Of a DNA stretch of 49,691 nucleotides, positions 42,557 to 49,691 are shown piece by piece. A model generated the notes under the pieces. The model did no database searches. It saw only the letters and a program-made list of their open reading frames with translations, and was not told the DNA's origin. Every line of letters begins with the position of its first letter. Position 1 is the stretch's first letter. The stretch is from an uncultured Clostridia bacterium (lineage in GTDB: Bacteria; Bacillota; Clostridia; Oscillospirales; Ruminococcaceae), in NCBI GenBank assembly GCA_947307175.1, contig CAMZIK010000007.1, forward strand, positions 1-49,691, given 5' to 3'. The position numbers and the translations under genes are program-made.

Positions 42557-44242
42557 TCAGTTGTTAACAGCATCAGCAAGAGTCTTATTGATATTCACAA
42601 CGAGATCCTTGATGTCTGTGATGTGCTGATTGATAAGGTCTGTATTCTTGTTTGTGCTTTCAACATTATCGTTCAGGTCATGGAAAGCGGTAGCTGTCTT
42701 TTCAAGGATACCTACCAGGGTCTTCAGACCATTTGCATCGAGACTGGAATTAGCGCTGCAGAACGTGATAACGTTTGTCAGCAGGTCATGAACGACCTTA
42801 GCTCTCTGCTCGGTTGCATCGGTAGACTGGCTGATCTCGCCCATAGAACCAACGATATTGTTTACGTCCTGATCGAGCTTATCGGAAAGCTCACGGCACT
42901 TGCCTGTAAGTTCAGCAAGCTTTTCGTGCTGTGCAGTAAGAGCGGAGTGACGTGCGAGCAGTACGGATTTACTATGTACCACGCAGTTATCGGAGGTGTT
43001 GAGTCCTCTGAAGATAGCGATAGCCATTTCACGGCAAGAACGGTAACCGCAGGCATGACAGTCATAATGTCTCTCCTGATCGGTATGCTTGCCCATAGAC
43101 TCAAAGATAGGCTCAAGCTGTTTGTCTGTCGGAACAGGTGTCGGGATAGCAGGCAGATAGCTTCTTGTGAAGTCTGTCGGATTGAGTTCTTCATCAAAGC
43201 GCTTGAACAGCTTATCCTCAGCGCCTCTGAACAGACCGCCTGAGGTCTTTCTTCTGCTCTTTGCTTCCTTCTCGACCTCACGCATAGTTTCCATAACGTC
43301 GAAAACAGTTCTCTTTGAGCCTGTACCTGCACCTACGTTACAGCCGAACTCGCAGGACAGAACGTCGAATACTGTCGGATGCTTGTTCTCAGGCAGTGAA
43401 GCGTAAAGGTCAAGCTCAGGATAAACCTTATGCACACCTTCGGATGTGGTTATGTTAAGATCTGGGTCGTGCAGCCACAGGTTATCACGAAGTCCGCCCG
43501 GACGAGGATAGATAGCGCCGACCTGACCCTGCTCATATTCAAAGTCATACTTGAACTCACCTGCATAATCAGGCGGGATAACAACATGGTTCTTCTCGAA
43601 GAACTCATCAAGTTTCTGGAATGTAACGTTATACTCAACGAGTCCTGTTTCCATAAACTCGTTCTTCTTGGCGATACAAGGCGAAAGAACGATGATCTTG
43701 TTCTGTCTCTGCAGATATTTCTTGATATAAACTACCGTACACATGATAGGGCTGTGTATAGGTGAGAGGTTTTTCAGCAGCTTAGGCTGATATGTCTCTA
43801 CGTACTTTACGATAGCAGCGCACGGCTGTGTTACAACGTTTCCGACAGTCTTTTTCTGTATAGCACGCAGATGCGCCCATGTACAGATATCAGCACCGAA
43901 TGATACGTCATAAACGAGCTGACCCTGTTTTCTGAACCAGTTGAGGATACCCTTCCACTTGTCAGGGAAAGTAGATTTGATAGCAGGTGTTGCAAGGACT
44001 ATCATCTTCTCCTTGCGGATAGCTGCCAATGCCTCCTCGGTATCATCTATAAAATCTCTTGCGCCGTGCGAACAGTTGCGCACACACTCGCCGCAGGCGA
44101 TACAGCGGTCGGGATTAACTGTCGTAACAAATCTTCCGTCCTCCAGCATCTTTGTGATATTAGCCTCAGGCGCAGGACAAGTTCTTACGCAGGCATTACA
44201 GCCGACGCATTTTTCAGGTTTAACAATAATGAGTTCTTTCAT
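42557..44242 (-). CDS. [FeFe]-hydrogenase-like sensory protein
   Basis: The protein (561 aa) has two ferredoxin-type 4Fe-4S clusters (C12/C15/C18/C22 and C47/C50/C53/C57), an H-cluster domain (about 80-320), a further 4Fe-4S motif (C395, C398, C403, C420) and a helical, methyl-accepting-protein-like C-terminus (about 425-561). The four H-cluster cysteines are present: C141 in TQPCAAI, C189 in SPCIAKK, C297 and C301 in SCEFGC. The cysteine that relays protons in catalytic enzymes (the first C of TSCCP) is proline here. This fits sensory rather than high-turnover hydrogenases. No PAS or kinase domain is attached. Shine-Dalgarno GGGAGG. Confidence 0.9.
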   Translation of the reverse strand: MKELIIVKPEKCVGCNACVRTCPAPEANITKMLEDGRFVTTVNPDRCIACGECVRNCSHGARDFIDDTEEALAAIRKEKMIVLATPAIKSTFPDKWKGILNWFRKQGQLVYDVSFGADICTWAHLRAIQKKTVGNVVTQPCAAIVKYVETYQPKLLKNLSPIHSPIMCTVVYIKKYLQRQNKIIVLSPCIAKKNEFMETGLVEYNVTFQKLDEFFEKNHVVIPPDYAGEFKYDFEYEQGQVGAIYPRPGGLRDNLWLHDPDLNITTSEGVHKVYPELDLYASLPENKHPTVFDVLSCEFGCNVGAGTGSKRTVFDVMETMREVEKEAKSRRKTSGGLFRGAEDKLFKRFDEELNPTDFTRSYLPAIPTPVPTDKQLEPIFESMGKHTDQERHYDCHACGYRSCREMAIAIFRGLNTSDNCVVHSKSVLLARHSALTAQHEKLAELTGKCRELSDKLDQDVNNIVGSMGEISQSTDATEQRAKVVHDLLTNVITFCSANSSLDANGLKTLVGILEKTATAFHDLNDNVESTNKNTDLINQHITDIKDLVVNINKTLADAVNN

Positions 44243-44290
44243 TATTTTCTATCCTCCCATATATTTGATGACTTTTGTTGTGAAAAAATC

Positions 44291-44318
44291 GGAAACTGCA
44301 AGCCCTACCACAGTTTCC
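44291..44318 (-). promoter_or_regulatory. Leader hairpin of the sensory hydrogenase gene
   Basis: GGAAACTG (44291-44298) and CAGTTTCC (44311-44318) form an 8-bp stem with a 12-base loop in the 5' leader. On the minus strand a run of six T follows two bases later, so it looks like a small attenuator or leader terminator. Confidence 0.5.
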
Positions 44319-44332
44319 TTTATCTCATTATA

Positions 44333-44361
44333 ACTATAACATATTGTTTACATTTTGTCAA
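44333..44361 (-). promoter_or_regulatory. SigA promoter of the sensory hydrogenase gene
   Basis: Minus strand: TTGACA (44356-44361), 17-base spacer, TATAGT (44333-44338). The remaining part of this 349-base gap, 44362-44546, is A+T-rich; I see no gene or clear signal in it. Confidence 0.8.
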
Positions 44362-44546
44362 TAGATGTCCGATAAAATCATTTCTGTTGTTTAAAGCTTT
44401 AAATCGCCGTATTTTACGGGGTTTATGGCTCTTTCCAACAAGAGGCAGCAGCTTTTTCAACAAAAAAATATCATAAAAGTTATCTTTAAAACGTAAAAAG
44501 AATTGTTCAAATTGCTTTTATGGCTTGCCAGGTGTTTACAAATTTG

Positions 44547-44584
44547 AAAGACCTCCTGCGTGAACCGTCACCGCAGAAGGTCTT
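44547..44584 (-). terminator. Intrinsic terminator of the hybrid kinase gene
   Basis: AAGACCTCCTGCG pairs with CGCAGAAGGTCTT with one internal mismatch or bulge. The T tail on the minus strand is short. It lies 8 bases beyond the stop at 44592. Confidence 0.7.
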
Positions 44585-44591
44585 GAAAATA

Positions 44592-47135
44592 TCATTTGCT
44601 TATAAACTCTGACATGACCGAAACGAGTTTTTCTATGCTTATAGGCTTGCTGATATGCTCGTTCATGCCTGACGAAAGCGCCTGTTTCCGATCCCTTGCA
44701 AAGGCGTTTGCCGTCATTGCGATTATCGGGATAGCAGCTTTTTTCTTATCAGCCAGATTCCTGATTATTTCTGTTGCCTTATAGCCGTCCATATTCGGCA
44801 TCTGTACGTCCATAAGGATAAGATCATAGTAGCCTGCCTCTGCTGTTTCAAGCATTGAGACGCAGATTATTCCGTCAGAGGCTCTGTCCACCTGCAAGCC
44901 GACATCGTTCAGAAGCTCAATAGCCAGATCAGCATTGAGGTCGTTGTCCTCTGCGAGAAGCACACGCTTGTCCTTGAACAGCGAAGCATCGGGAGCTATC
45001 CTGTCCTCCTGCTTCTCAACGAGCGACTCATCAGCGATCCTGTGCGGTATCGTTATACGCACGCTTGTTCCTTTGCCCTTTTGGCTTTCGATAACTATCT
45101 CTCCGCCCATCATATCGACGAACTTCTTGACGATACCCATTCCAAGACCTGTTCCCGGAGTGCCTGACGATGTGCTGTCCTGTTCTCTTGCGAATTCATC
45201 AAATATATGCTCTACGAACTCCTCTGACATTCCTCTGCCCGTATCGGTGGTGGTCGTCTCTATCCTGCACCAGCCTTCACGCTCATCGGGCAGCTCGGTG
45301 GATATTATCTTTATGCTTCCGCCGCTTTCGGTATACTTTATCGCATTGGAGATTATATTCAGATGCATCTCCTGAAGCCTTACACTGTCGCAGAACAGAT
45401 AGTTATGCCTGATATTTCTGTCATACGTCAGTTTTATGCCTTTCTTTTCGGCTTCCTCCTTGAAAACGATATAGGTGTTTCCCATTATCGTTCTTATATC
45501 ACAGGGTTCTTCGTGCAGTTCCTCAACGCCGCTTTCGATCCTTGCCATTTCAAGCACCTTATTTATAAGGTCCATAAGATACTTGCCCGAAGCCTTGATA
45601 TTTCCCGTGCAGCGCTCGAACTCCTTTTCGTCCTGCCTGTACTTTGCAAGTATTTCGGTATAGCCGATGATCGCATTCATCGGAGTGCGTATATCATGGC
45701 TCATATTCAGCAGGAACGCAGATTTGGCCTTGTTTGCAGCCTCCGCCTCACGCATCGCCTTTTCAAGCTTCTCCTGCTGTTTCATTTTTTCTCTCATCAC
45801 ATCGTCAACATCGGTGTAACCGCAGACAAACTCGGTCCTGCTTATCGGAACTATCTTGCTCTCTCCGTAGCGCCCGTTCTTATTTTTGAAAACATGGACG
45901 AACATCTGGTTGTTTTCAAGGTAACCCAGTATTTTTTCCTTTGTTGTAAGCTCAAGCAGTACAGGAAGCTCCTCCGGTGCTGCGATCATTCTGAAGAATC
46001 TTTCTCCCGCCTCATAGAACGGCATTTCGAGCGACGCATCATCGACTATCTTCAACATTTCCTCGCTGCACCTGTACATCGTTACCGTATCCGCTTCAAG
46101 ATCCATATTCAGAACGACCTCATAGTCACTTGAAAGCGCCTGCATGACATCGAGCGTCTTTTGCAGCTTTTTCCTGAATATCTCCTCCTGCTCCTTTTCC
46201 TGAAGCCTGCTGCTTGCGATATTACCTTTCTCGTAAACAAATATCAGCAGAATTGCAACAAGATATATAACTCCCGCCATAGCAATGAGCTGCTGCAGGG
46301 CAATATGCACGGCACTGATATCAGTCTTGGCTGTGCCATTGCTGTCGGTCACATTTATAAGAGCAAGTCTCTCAAAGGAATGAGTGACTATCGCTGCGGA
46401 AACCAGCAGGAAAACAAGCATCATATACAGCATGAAGCGATTCGACTGTGTCTTGTGGGTACGCTTGTATTCTATTACTTCTTTGTACTGCGATATAAAA
46501 AAGTTCGATGAGAACATCAGATAAGCGATAACAAGCACTGCTCCCGTTACCGACCAGACAGCTATGTGCCGCACGCTCGGCTCGATCGAACCCAGCAGAC
46601 TTGTTTGTGCTTTCGGAAAGAATATCACCATAGCCAGAGTTACAACAAAGCTGTGTATCATAGTCGAAACTATGCCGATGACCGCAGATCCCGCAGCGCA
46701 CCATTTCTTGTCCGCCTTTTTAAAAAGCAGCGAAAACAGAAGCCCTGCAATAAACCCGAACAGGACTCTCATACCTACCGACAGCACGAGGCTTCCGAAA
46801 ACATCTCCGCTTTTCCAAGGCGAAAAGATTATATCACCGTATGCGGTTCCCGAAACGTTCGCTTTCCACATACTTGTCAGACCGAATACCAGCCCTGTGA
46901 CTGCACCTGCAAAAGGACCGCCCAGCATCGCTGCGATTATAACGGGGATATGTACGGTAGTCGTGGCAATAGGCTGCAAGGAGATATATCCGAATATAGA
47001 GAAAGAGAAGATAAGATTGATCGAAATACAGCAGTTGAGTATCTTCATTCTGTTGTTTCTCGTCAGGTACACGCCTAAAGAACTGAACAGGTCATTAAAT
47101 CTGCTTGCCTTTTTTATCTCGTTGGTTTGTGCCAT
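44592..47135 (-). CDS. Hybrid sensor histidine kinase with ECF-S-like membrane domain
   Basis: The protein (847 aa) has an N-terminal membrane domain (about 30-210) resembling the S component of ECF vitamin transporters, with HIPVIIAAMLGGPFAGAV and GLVFGLTSMW near 62-90. It is followed by two more membrane helices (about 235-255 and 280-302), a PAS-like region (about 320-450), a HisKA domain with phospho-acceptor H480 (MSHDIRTPMNAIIGY), a HATPase (NAIKYTESGG, DTGRGM, GTGLGM) and a receiver with D776 (LILMDVQMP). No DNA-binding output is attached. The start at ATG 47135 is set by AAAGGAGG. The ligand may be a small vitamin-like molecule, by analogy only. Confidence 0.9.
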   Translation of the reverse strand: MAQTNEIKKASRFNDLFSSLGVYLTRNNRMKILNCCISINLIFSFSIFGYISLQPIATTTVHIPVIIAAMLGGPFAGAVTGLVFGLTSMWKANVSGTAYGDIIFSPWKSGDVFGSLVLSVGMRVLFGFIAGLLFSLLFKKADKKWCAAGSAVIGIVSTMIHSFVVTLAMVIFFPKAQTSLLGSIEPSVRHIAVWSVTGAVLVIAYLMFSSNFFISQYKEVIEYKRTHKTQSNRFMLYMMLVFLLVSAAIVTHSFERLALINVTDSNGTAKTDISAVHIALQQLIAMAGVIYLVAILLIFVYEKGNIASSRLQEKEQEEIFRKKLQKTLDVMQALSSDYEVVLNMDLEADTVTMYRCSEEMLKIVDDASLEMPFYEAGERFFRMIAAPEELPVLLELTTKEKILGYLENNQMFVHVFKNKNGRYGESKIVPISRTEFVCGYTDVDDVMREKMKQQEKLEKAMREAEAANKAKSAFLLNMSHDIRTPMNAIIGYTEILAKYRQDEKEFERCTGNIKASGKYLMDLINKVLEMARIESGVEELHEEPCDIRTIMGNTYIVFKEEAEKKGIKLTYDRNIRHNYLFCDSVRLQEMHLNIISNAIKYTESGGSIKIISTELPDEREGWCRIETTTTDTGRGMSEEFVEHIFDEFAREQDSTSSGTPGTGLGMGIVKKFVDMMGGEIVIESQKGKGTSVRITIPHRIADESLVEKQEDRIAPDASLFKDKRVLLAEDNDLNADLAIELLNDVGLQVDRASDGIICVSMLETAEAGYYDLILMDVQMPNMDGYKATEIIRNLADKKKAAIPIIAMTANAFARDRKQALSSGMNEHISKPISIEKLVSVMSEFISK

Positions 47136-47178
47136 CGTACCGCCTCCTTTTGCAAAAAATCCACGAATTGTTAACAAT

Positions 47179-47207
47179 AGTATAACATATATACTGTAAA
47201 ATTTCAA
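47179..47207 (-). promoter_or_regulatory. SigA promoter of the hybrid kinase gene
   Basis: Minus strand: TTGAAA (47202-47207), 17-base spacer, TATACT (47179-47184). It excludes the longer in-frame start at 47207, which would overlap the promoter. Confidence 0.75.
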
Positions 47208-47227
47208 GCTTTTTCGTTATTTTTTGC

Positions 47228-47268
47228 AGAAAAAAAGGAACAAAGCATCTTCTGCTCTGTTCCTTTGA
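47228..47268 (-). terminator. Intrinsic terminator of the third surface-protein gene
   Basis: The stem AAAGGAACA with TGTTCCTTT is extended by AGCA/TGCT, with a T run on the minus strand. It lies 13 bases past the stop at 47281. Confidence 0.88.
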
Positions 47269-47280
47269 GTTATATCAGTA

Positions 47281-49584
47281 TTACTTACCGAGGATCACTT
47301 TCAGAGCGTCATCGGTAATAAGTGTTTTTCCGCCGAAAGTGACGGTATTCGTTGCCTTTATCTTCTGGGCATAGCCCTGGGCTGCCGCAGTGTTTTTGCT
47401 GACTGTCAGGATAAGCGGAGAACCGTACTTCATAGCGAGCGTTCCGCCGCAGAGTCCGTCGGGATAGTTCAGACCGTAAGCGACTGTCATTGTCGGAGGA
47501 GCTTTGAAGAATGTCTGTGCAACTTTAACGGAGGTCTCGAACCTGTCTTTTCCGCCTATTCTCGTGACTGTGCTGAAATACTGTTTCAGCTGCGTCTGCA
47601 GTTCTGCTTTAACAGCGCCTGTTCCGCCGATAACAGCTGCTTTTGTGCTTTTCAGGGTCTTGAGATAAGCCGTCTGTTCAGCCGTGAGCTTTTTGCCGGC
47701 GACTAAAAGGATAGGCTTGCCGACAGCAGAGGCGGAAAGCGCATCTGCGTAATCCGCACCCGAAGCGACAAGTATCTGCTGATCTGTAACTCCCGATGCT
47801 TTGAGCACTTCGATGTTGGTAAGGTATCTGTTTTTGCCTGCAAGGCGCTTTACACTGAAACCGCCCAGCTTTGAGACCATGTCCTTCGGCACTGCGCCTT
47901 CGCCGCCAACGATGAAGATCTTTGCGCCCGAAGCGGCGTTCCTGCGGATATAATCAGCGACCTGATCCATGATCTTATCCGCTTTTGAAGTTATGAGTAT
48001 AGGTGCATTTTTGACCTTTGCAAGATAAGAAGCCGAGAGCGCATCAGCAAAATCCGTTCCCGAAGCGATGATGATGTTCTTGAATGCAGCTCCGCCGTTT
48101 TCCTTCTTGAGCTGGTCTGCTATCTTCAAAGCGGTATCGAATCTTGTCTCGCCGAAAACACGGATACTCAGCTTTTCCGTGTAATTTCTTTTCTCACATT
48201 CATCGCATTTCGTGCATTTATAAAGTGTATATCCCTGAGAAGTAACGGTAGGAGCAACTACCTGCTTGACAACAGTAAAGCTGTGGTTATGACCGCCTGC
48301 CGGGATAGTTCCCGTTTCCTTCTTTTTGCATACCGTGCAGTATCTTTCCTTAGTGCCTGCCTGTGTTGCGGTAGGTTCTTTCGTTGTCTTCCACTCGCTC
48401 CACTTATGACCCTTTGCAGCAATGTCCTTTATGCTCTTGGTCTGTGTCTTGAAGTTCTCGTTCTTGAAAGTTGCCGTATACAGCGTCACGCCCTTTTCGG
48501 TGCAGGTCGCTGCTGTCTTTACCTTAGAGGTGATCTTTGCATATTCTGTCTGAACGTGCGATGAATCGGTCTTGCACACTCTTTTTGCAAGGCAGCTCGA
48601 ACCGTCGGCAGCCCATGTGTATGTAGGTGCAGCATAATCGTGAGTATGTGTATTGTCTCCGATTATCTCAAACTGAAAACCGTTGCTCTTAGCGTAGGTC
48701 TCTGCTGCGGAGCCCTTATAGCCACGGATCTTGAAACCGCTTACTTTTAGGACGTCTATGGAATCGGGGTCTTTATAGTATCCCAGCGCCTTTTCCCCGA
48801 TAGAAGTCACATTTTTGGGAATGGTTATCACATTCAGCGAGGTGCAGCCGAAGAAAGCCTGTTTTCCGATAGACTTCAATGTATCAGGAAGCGTTACGCT
48901 TTTAAGGTTGGCAGCATAGCTCAGCGCTTTATCGGGTATAGAAGTCACAGTACTTGGGATAGATATAGACGTTGCACCCGCAGGGCAAAGCACAAGCTGA
49001 GTTTTTTTCTTGTTGTACACAACTCCGCCGACAGAGCAGTAGGTGCTGTTACCGTCCTTGACGGTTATTTTTGAAAGTGCTGTGCAGCCTTCAAACGCAG
49101 CGCTTGAAAGGCTGGTGAGGCTTTTGGGCAGAGTGATGCTTTTGAGCGATACGGCGTTGAGAAAAGCACTCGATGCGATAGTTGTAAGACCTTCATTGAG
49201 ATTTACAACCGAAAGAGACGGCAGCGCGGCAAAGGCACTTGACTCAATGGACTTAACAGTATTGGGCAGCGTGATCGTTTTGATATTTGCATTCTTAAAA
49301 CCTGCAAGACCTGCAAAAATGCCAACGCCGTTTGCAGAAAGCGTTGAGACTTTATGCCCGCCAAGGTCAGCTGGTATTGTCACCGATTCCTTGTTTCGTC
49401 CGTCAGCGCTGCATCTTGTTATCTTTGCACTGCCGTCAGAAAGCACAGTATAGGTATAATAGCCGCTTGTATCAGCGCTTGCGGCGATCTGCGAATCAGA
49501 ACCGAAATATCCCTGCGGCAGAGCTGCTGCCGAGCCGAACATCAGGCACACTGCCAGCACCGCAGATAAAAGCTTTTTCTTCAT
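47281..49584 (-). CDS. LRR surface protein with cysteine-pair repeats and three CWB2 modules
   Basis: The secreted protein (767 aa) has a signal peptide (about 1-38), a short BspA/LRR_5 array (about 70-305), a central region (about 310-475) with HTHDY and GHKWSEWKTT followed by paired cysteines (YCTVCKKK, YKCTKCDECEK), and three CWB2 modules (about 477-767). The central repeats match a common Clostridia surface module of unknown role. It is far shorter than the two giant paralogues and not closely related in the LRR part. ATG 49584 is taken, with GAGG 11 bases upstream; an in-frame GTG lies 12 bases earlier. Confidence 0.9.
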   Translation of the reverse strand: MKKKLLSAVLAVCLMFGSAAALPQGYFGSDSQIAASADTSGYYTYTVLSDGSAKITRCSADGRNKESVTIPADLGGHKVSTLSANGVGIFAGLAGFKNANIKTITLPNTVKSIESSAFAALPSLSVVNLNEGLTTIASSAFLNAVSLKSITLPKSLTSLSSAAFEGCTALSKITVKDGNSTYCSVGGVVYNKKKTQLVLCPAGATSISIPSTVTSIPDKALSYAANLKSVTLPDTLKSIGKQAFFGCTSLNVITIPKNVTSIGEKALGYYKDPDSIDVLKVSGFKIRGYKGSAAETYAKSNGFQFEIIGDNTHTHDYAAPTYTWAADGSSCLAKRVCKTDSSHVQTEYAKITSKVKTAATCTEKGVTLYTATFKNENFKTQTKSIKDIAAKGHKWSEWKTTKEPTATQAGTKERYCTVCKKKETGTIPAGGHNHSFTVVKQVVAPTVTSQGYTLYKCTKCDECEKRNYTEKLSIRVFGETRFDTALKIADQLKKENGGAAFKNIIIASGTDFADALSASYLAKVKNAPILITSKADKIMDQVADYIRRNAASGAKIFIVGGEGAVPKDMVSKLGGFSVKRLAGKNRYLTNIEVLKASGVTDQQILVASGADYADALSASAVGKPILLVAGKKLTAEQTAYLKTLKSTKAAVIGGTGAVKAELQTQLKQYFSTVTRIGGKDRFETSVKVAQTFFKAPPTMTVAYGLNYPDGLCGGTLAMKYGSPLILTVSKNTAAAQGYAQKIKATNTVTFGGKTLITDDALKVILGK

Positions 49585-49637
49585 GATACACGACACCTCG
49601 TTTTGTTTTTTATTTTATACCAAAGTGTTGATAATAC

Positions 49638-49691
49638 GATAAATCAGAATTTACCGCAGCAAACCTGTCGAATAATTGAGGGAAACCCTTT
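49638..49691 (+). repeat. Repeat element copy F (partial, cut by window edge)
   Basis: It starts GATAAATCAGAATTTACCGC like copies A to C, but after AAACCTGTCG continues AATAATTGAGGGAAACCCTTT. That resembles the inner arm of copy D (AATAATTGGGGGAAAC). It therefore joins an outer end of type B to a core of type D. The rest is outside the window. Confidence 0.82.

Overview
The window looks like chromosome of an anaerobic, low-to-moderate G+C Gram-positive bacterium of the Clostridia, most likely a Ruminococcus-like member of the Oscillospiraceae. The grounds are BspA-type surface proteins anchored by three cell-wall-binding (CWB2) modules, a T-box in front of hisS, a Veg protein, a DUF4830 protein, rubredoxin, an [FeFe]-hydrogenase-like sensor, and many consensus SigA promoters. 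The genus is an inference from gene families. I see no tRNA, rRNA, CRISPR array, phage module or transposase gene.

Layout. 1-55: end of an interspersed repeat. 133-2576: aminotransferase and SDR-type epimerase on the minus strand. 2868-8820: plus-strand housekeeping and small accessory genes (two radical SAM proteins, a membrane protein, amidohydrolase, CbrC-like protein, three small unknown proteins, rsmI). This stretch is interrupted at 4513-4831 and closed at 8823-9164 by near-identical inverted copies of the repeat. 9165-12201: minus-strand tspO, a small unknown gene, a FliB-like protein, a TPR protein and DUF4830. 12627-18352: plus-strand minD-like gene, mgsA, T-box, hisS, two small unknown genes and aspS, with a diverged repeat copy placed just before aspS. 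18429-21445: MBOAT and SGNH/AlgX-like pair, a probable cell-surface O-acetylation system. 21618-31890: two giant paralogous LRR surface proteins. 32072-32323: Veg. 32510-40905: a seven-gene signalling/transport operon. 41055-42424: rubredoxin (too small for a usual ORF cut-off) and a PrsW protease with a Q/Y-rich tail. 42557-47135: a sensory hydrogenase and a hybrid histidine kinase with an ECF-S-like membrane domain. 47281-49584: a third CWB2 surface protein. 49638-49691: the start of another repeat copy.

Three things stand out. First, a family of palindromic elements (six copies or part-copies) keeps the same three-stem architecture while the stem sequences change on both arms together. That pattern suggests a selected fold, or a mobile element that depends on hairpins. 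Second, one promoter at 40942-40970 heads an operon coding for a PP2C phosphatase, a zinc-ribbon/Ser-Thr kinase/transmembrane/LRR receptor-like kinase, a double-FHA ABC ATPase, its permease, a membrane-anchored protein, a Ca-binding-repeat lipoprotein and a DUF2461 protein. It reads as a phosphorylation-gated export system. Third, a hybrid histidine kinase carries a domain resembling the substrate-binding S component of ECF vitamin transporters and lies beside an H2-sensing-type hydrogenase that lacks the proton-shuttle cysteine.

Translation starts were moved inward wherever a Shine-Dalgarno sequence or promoter made the upstream codon unlikely. Promoters and terminators were read by eye and no folding or homology search was run.
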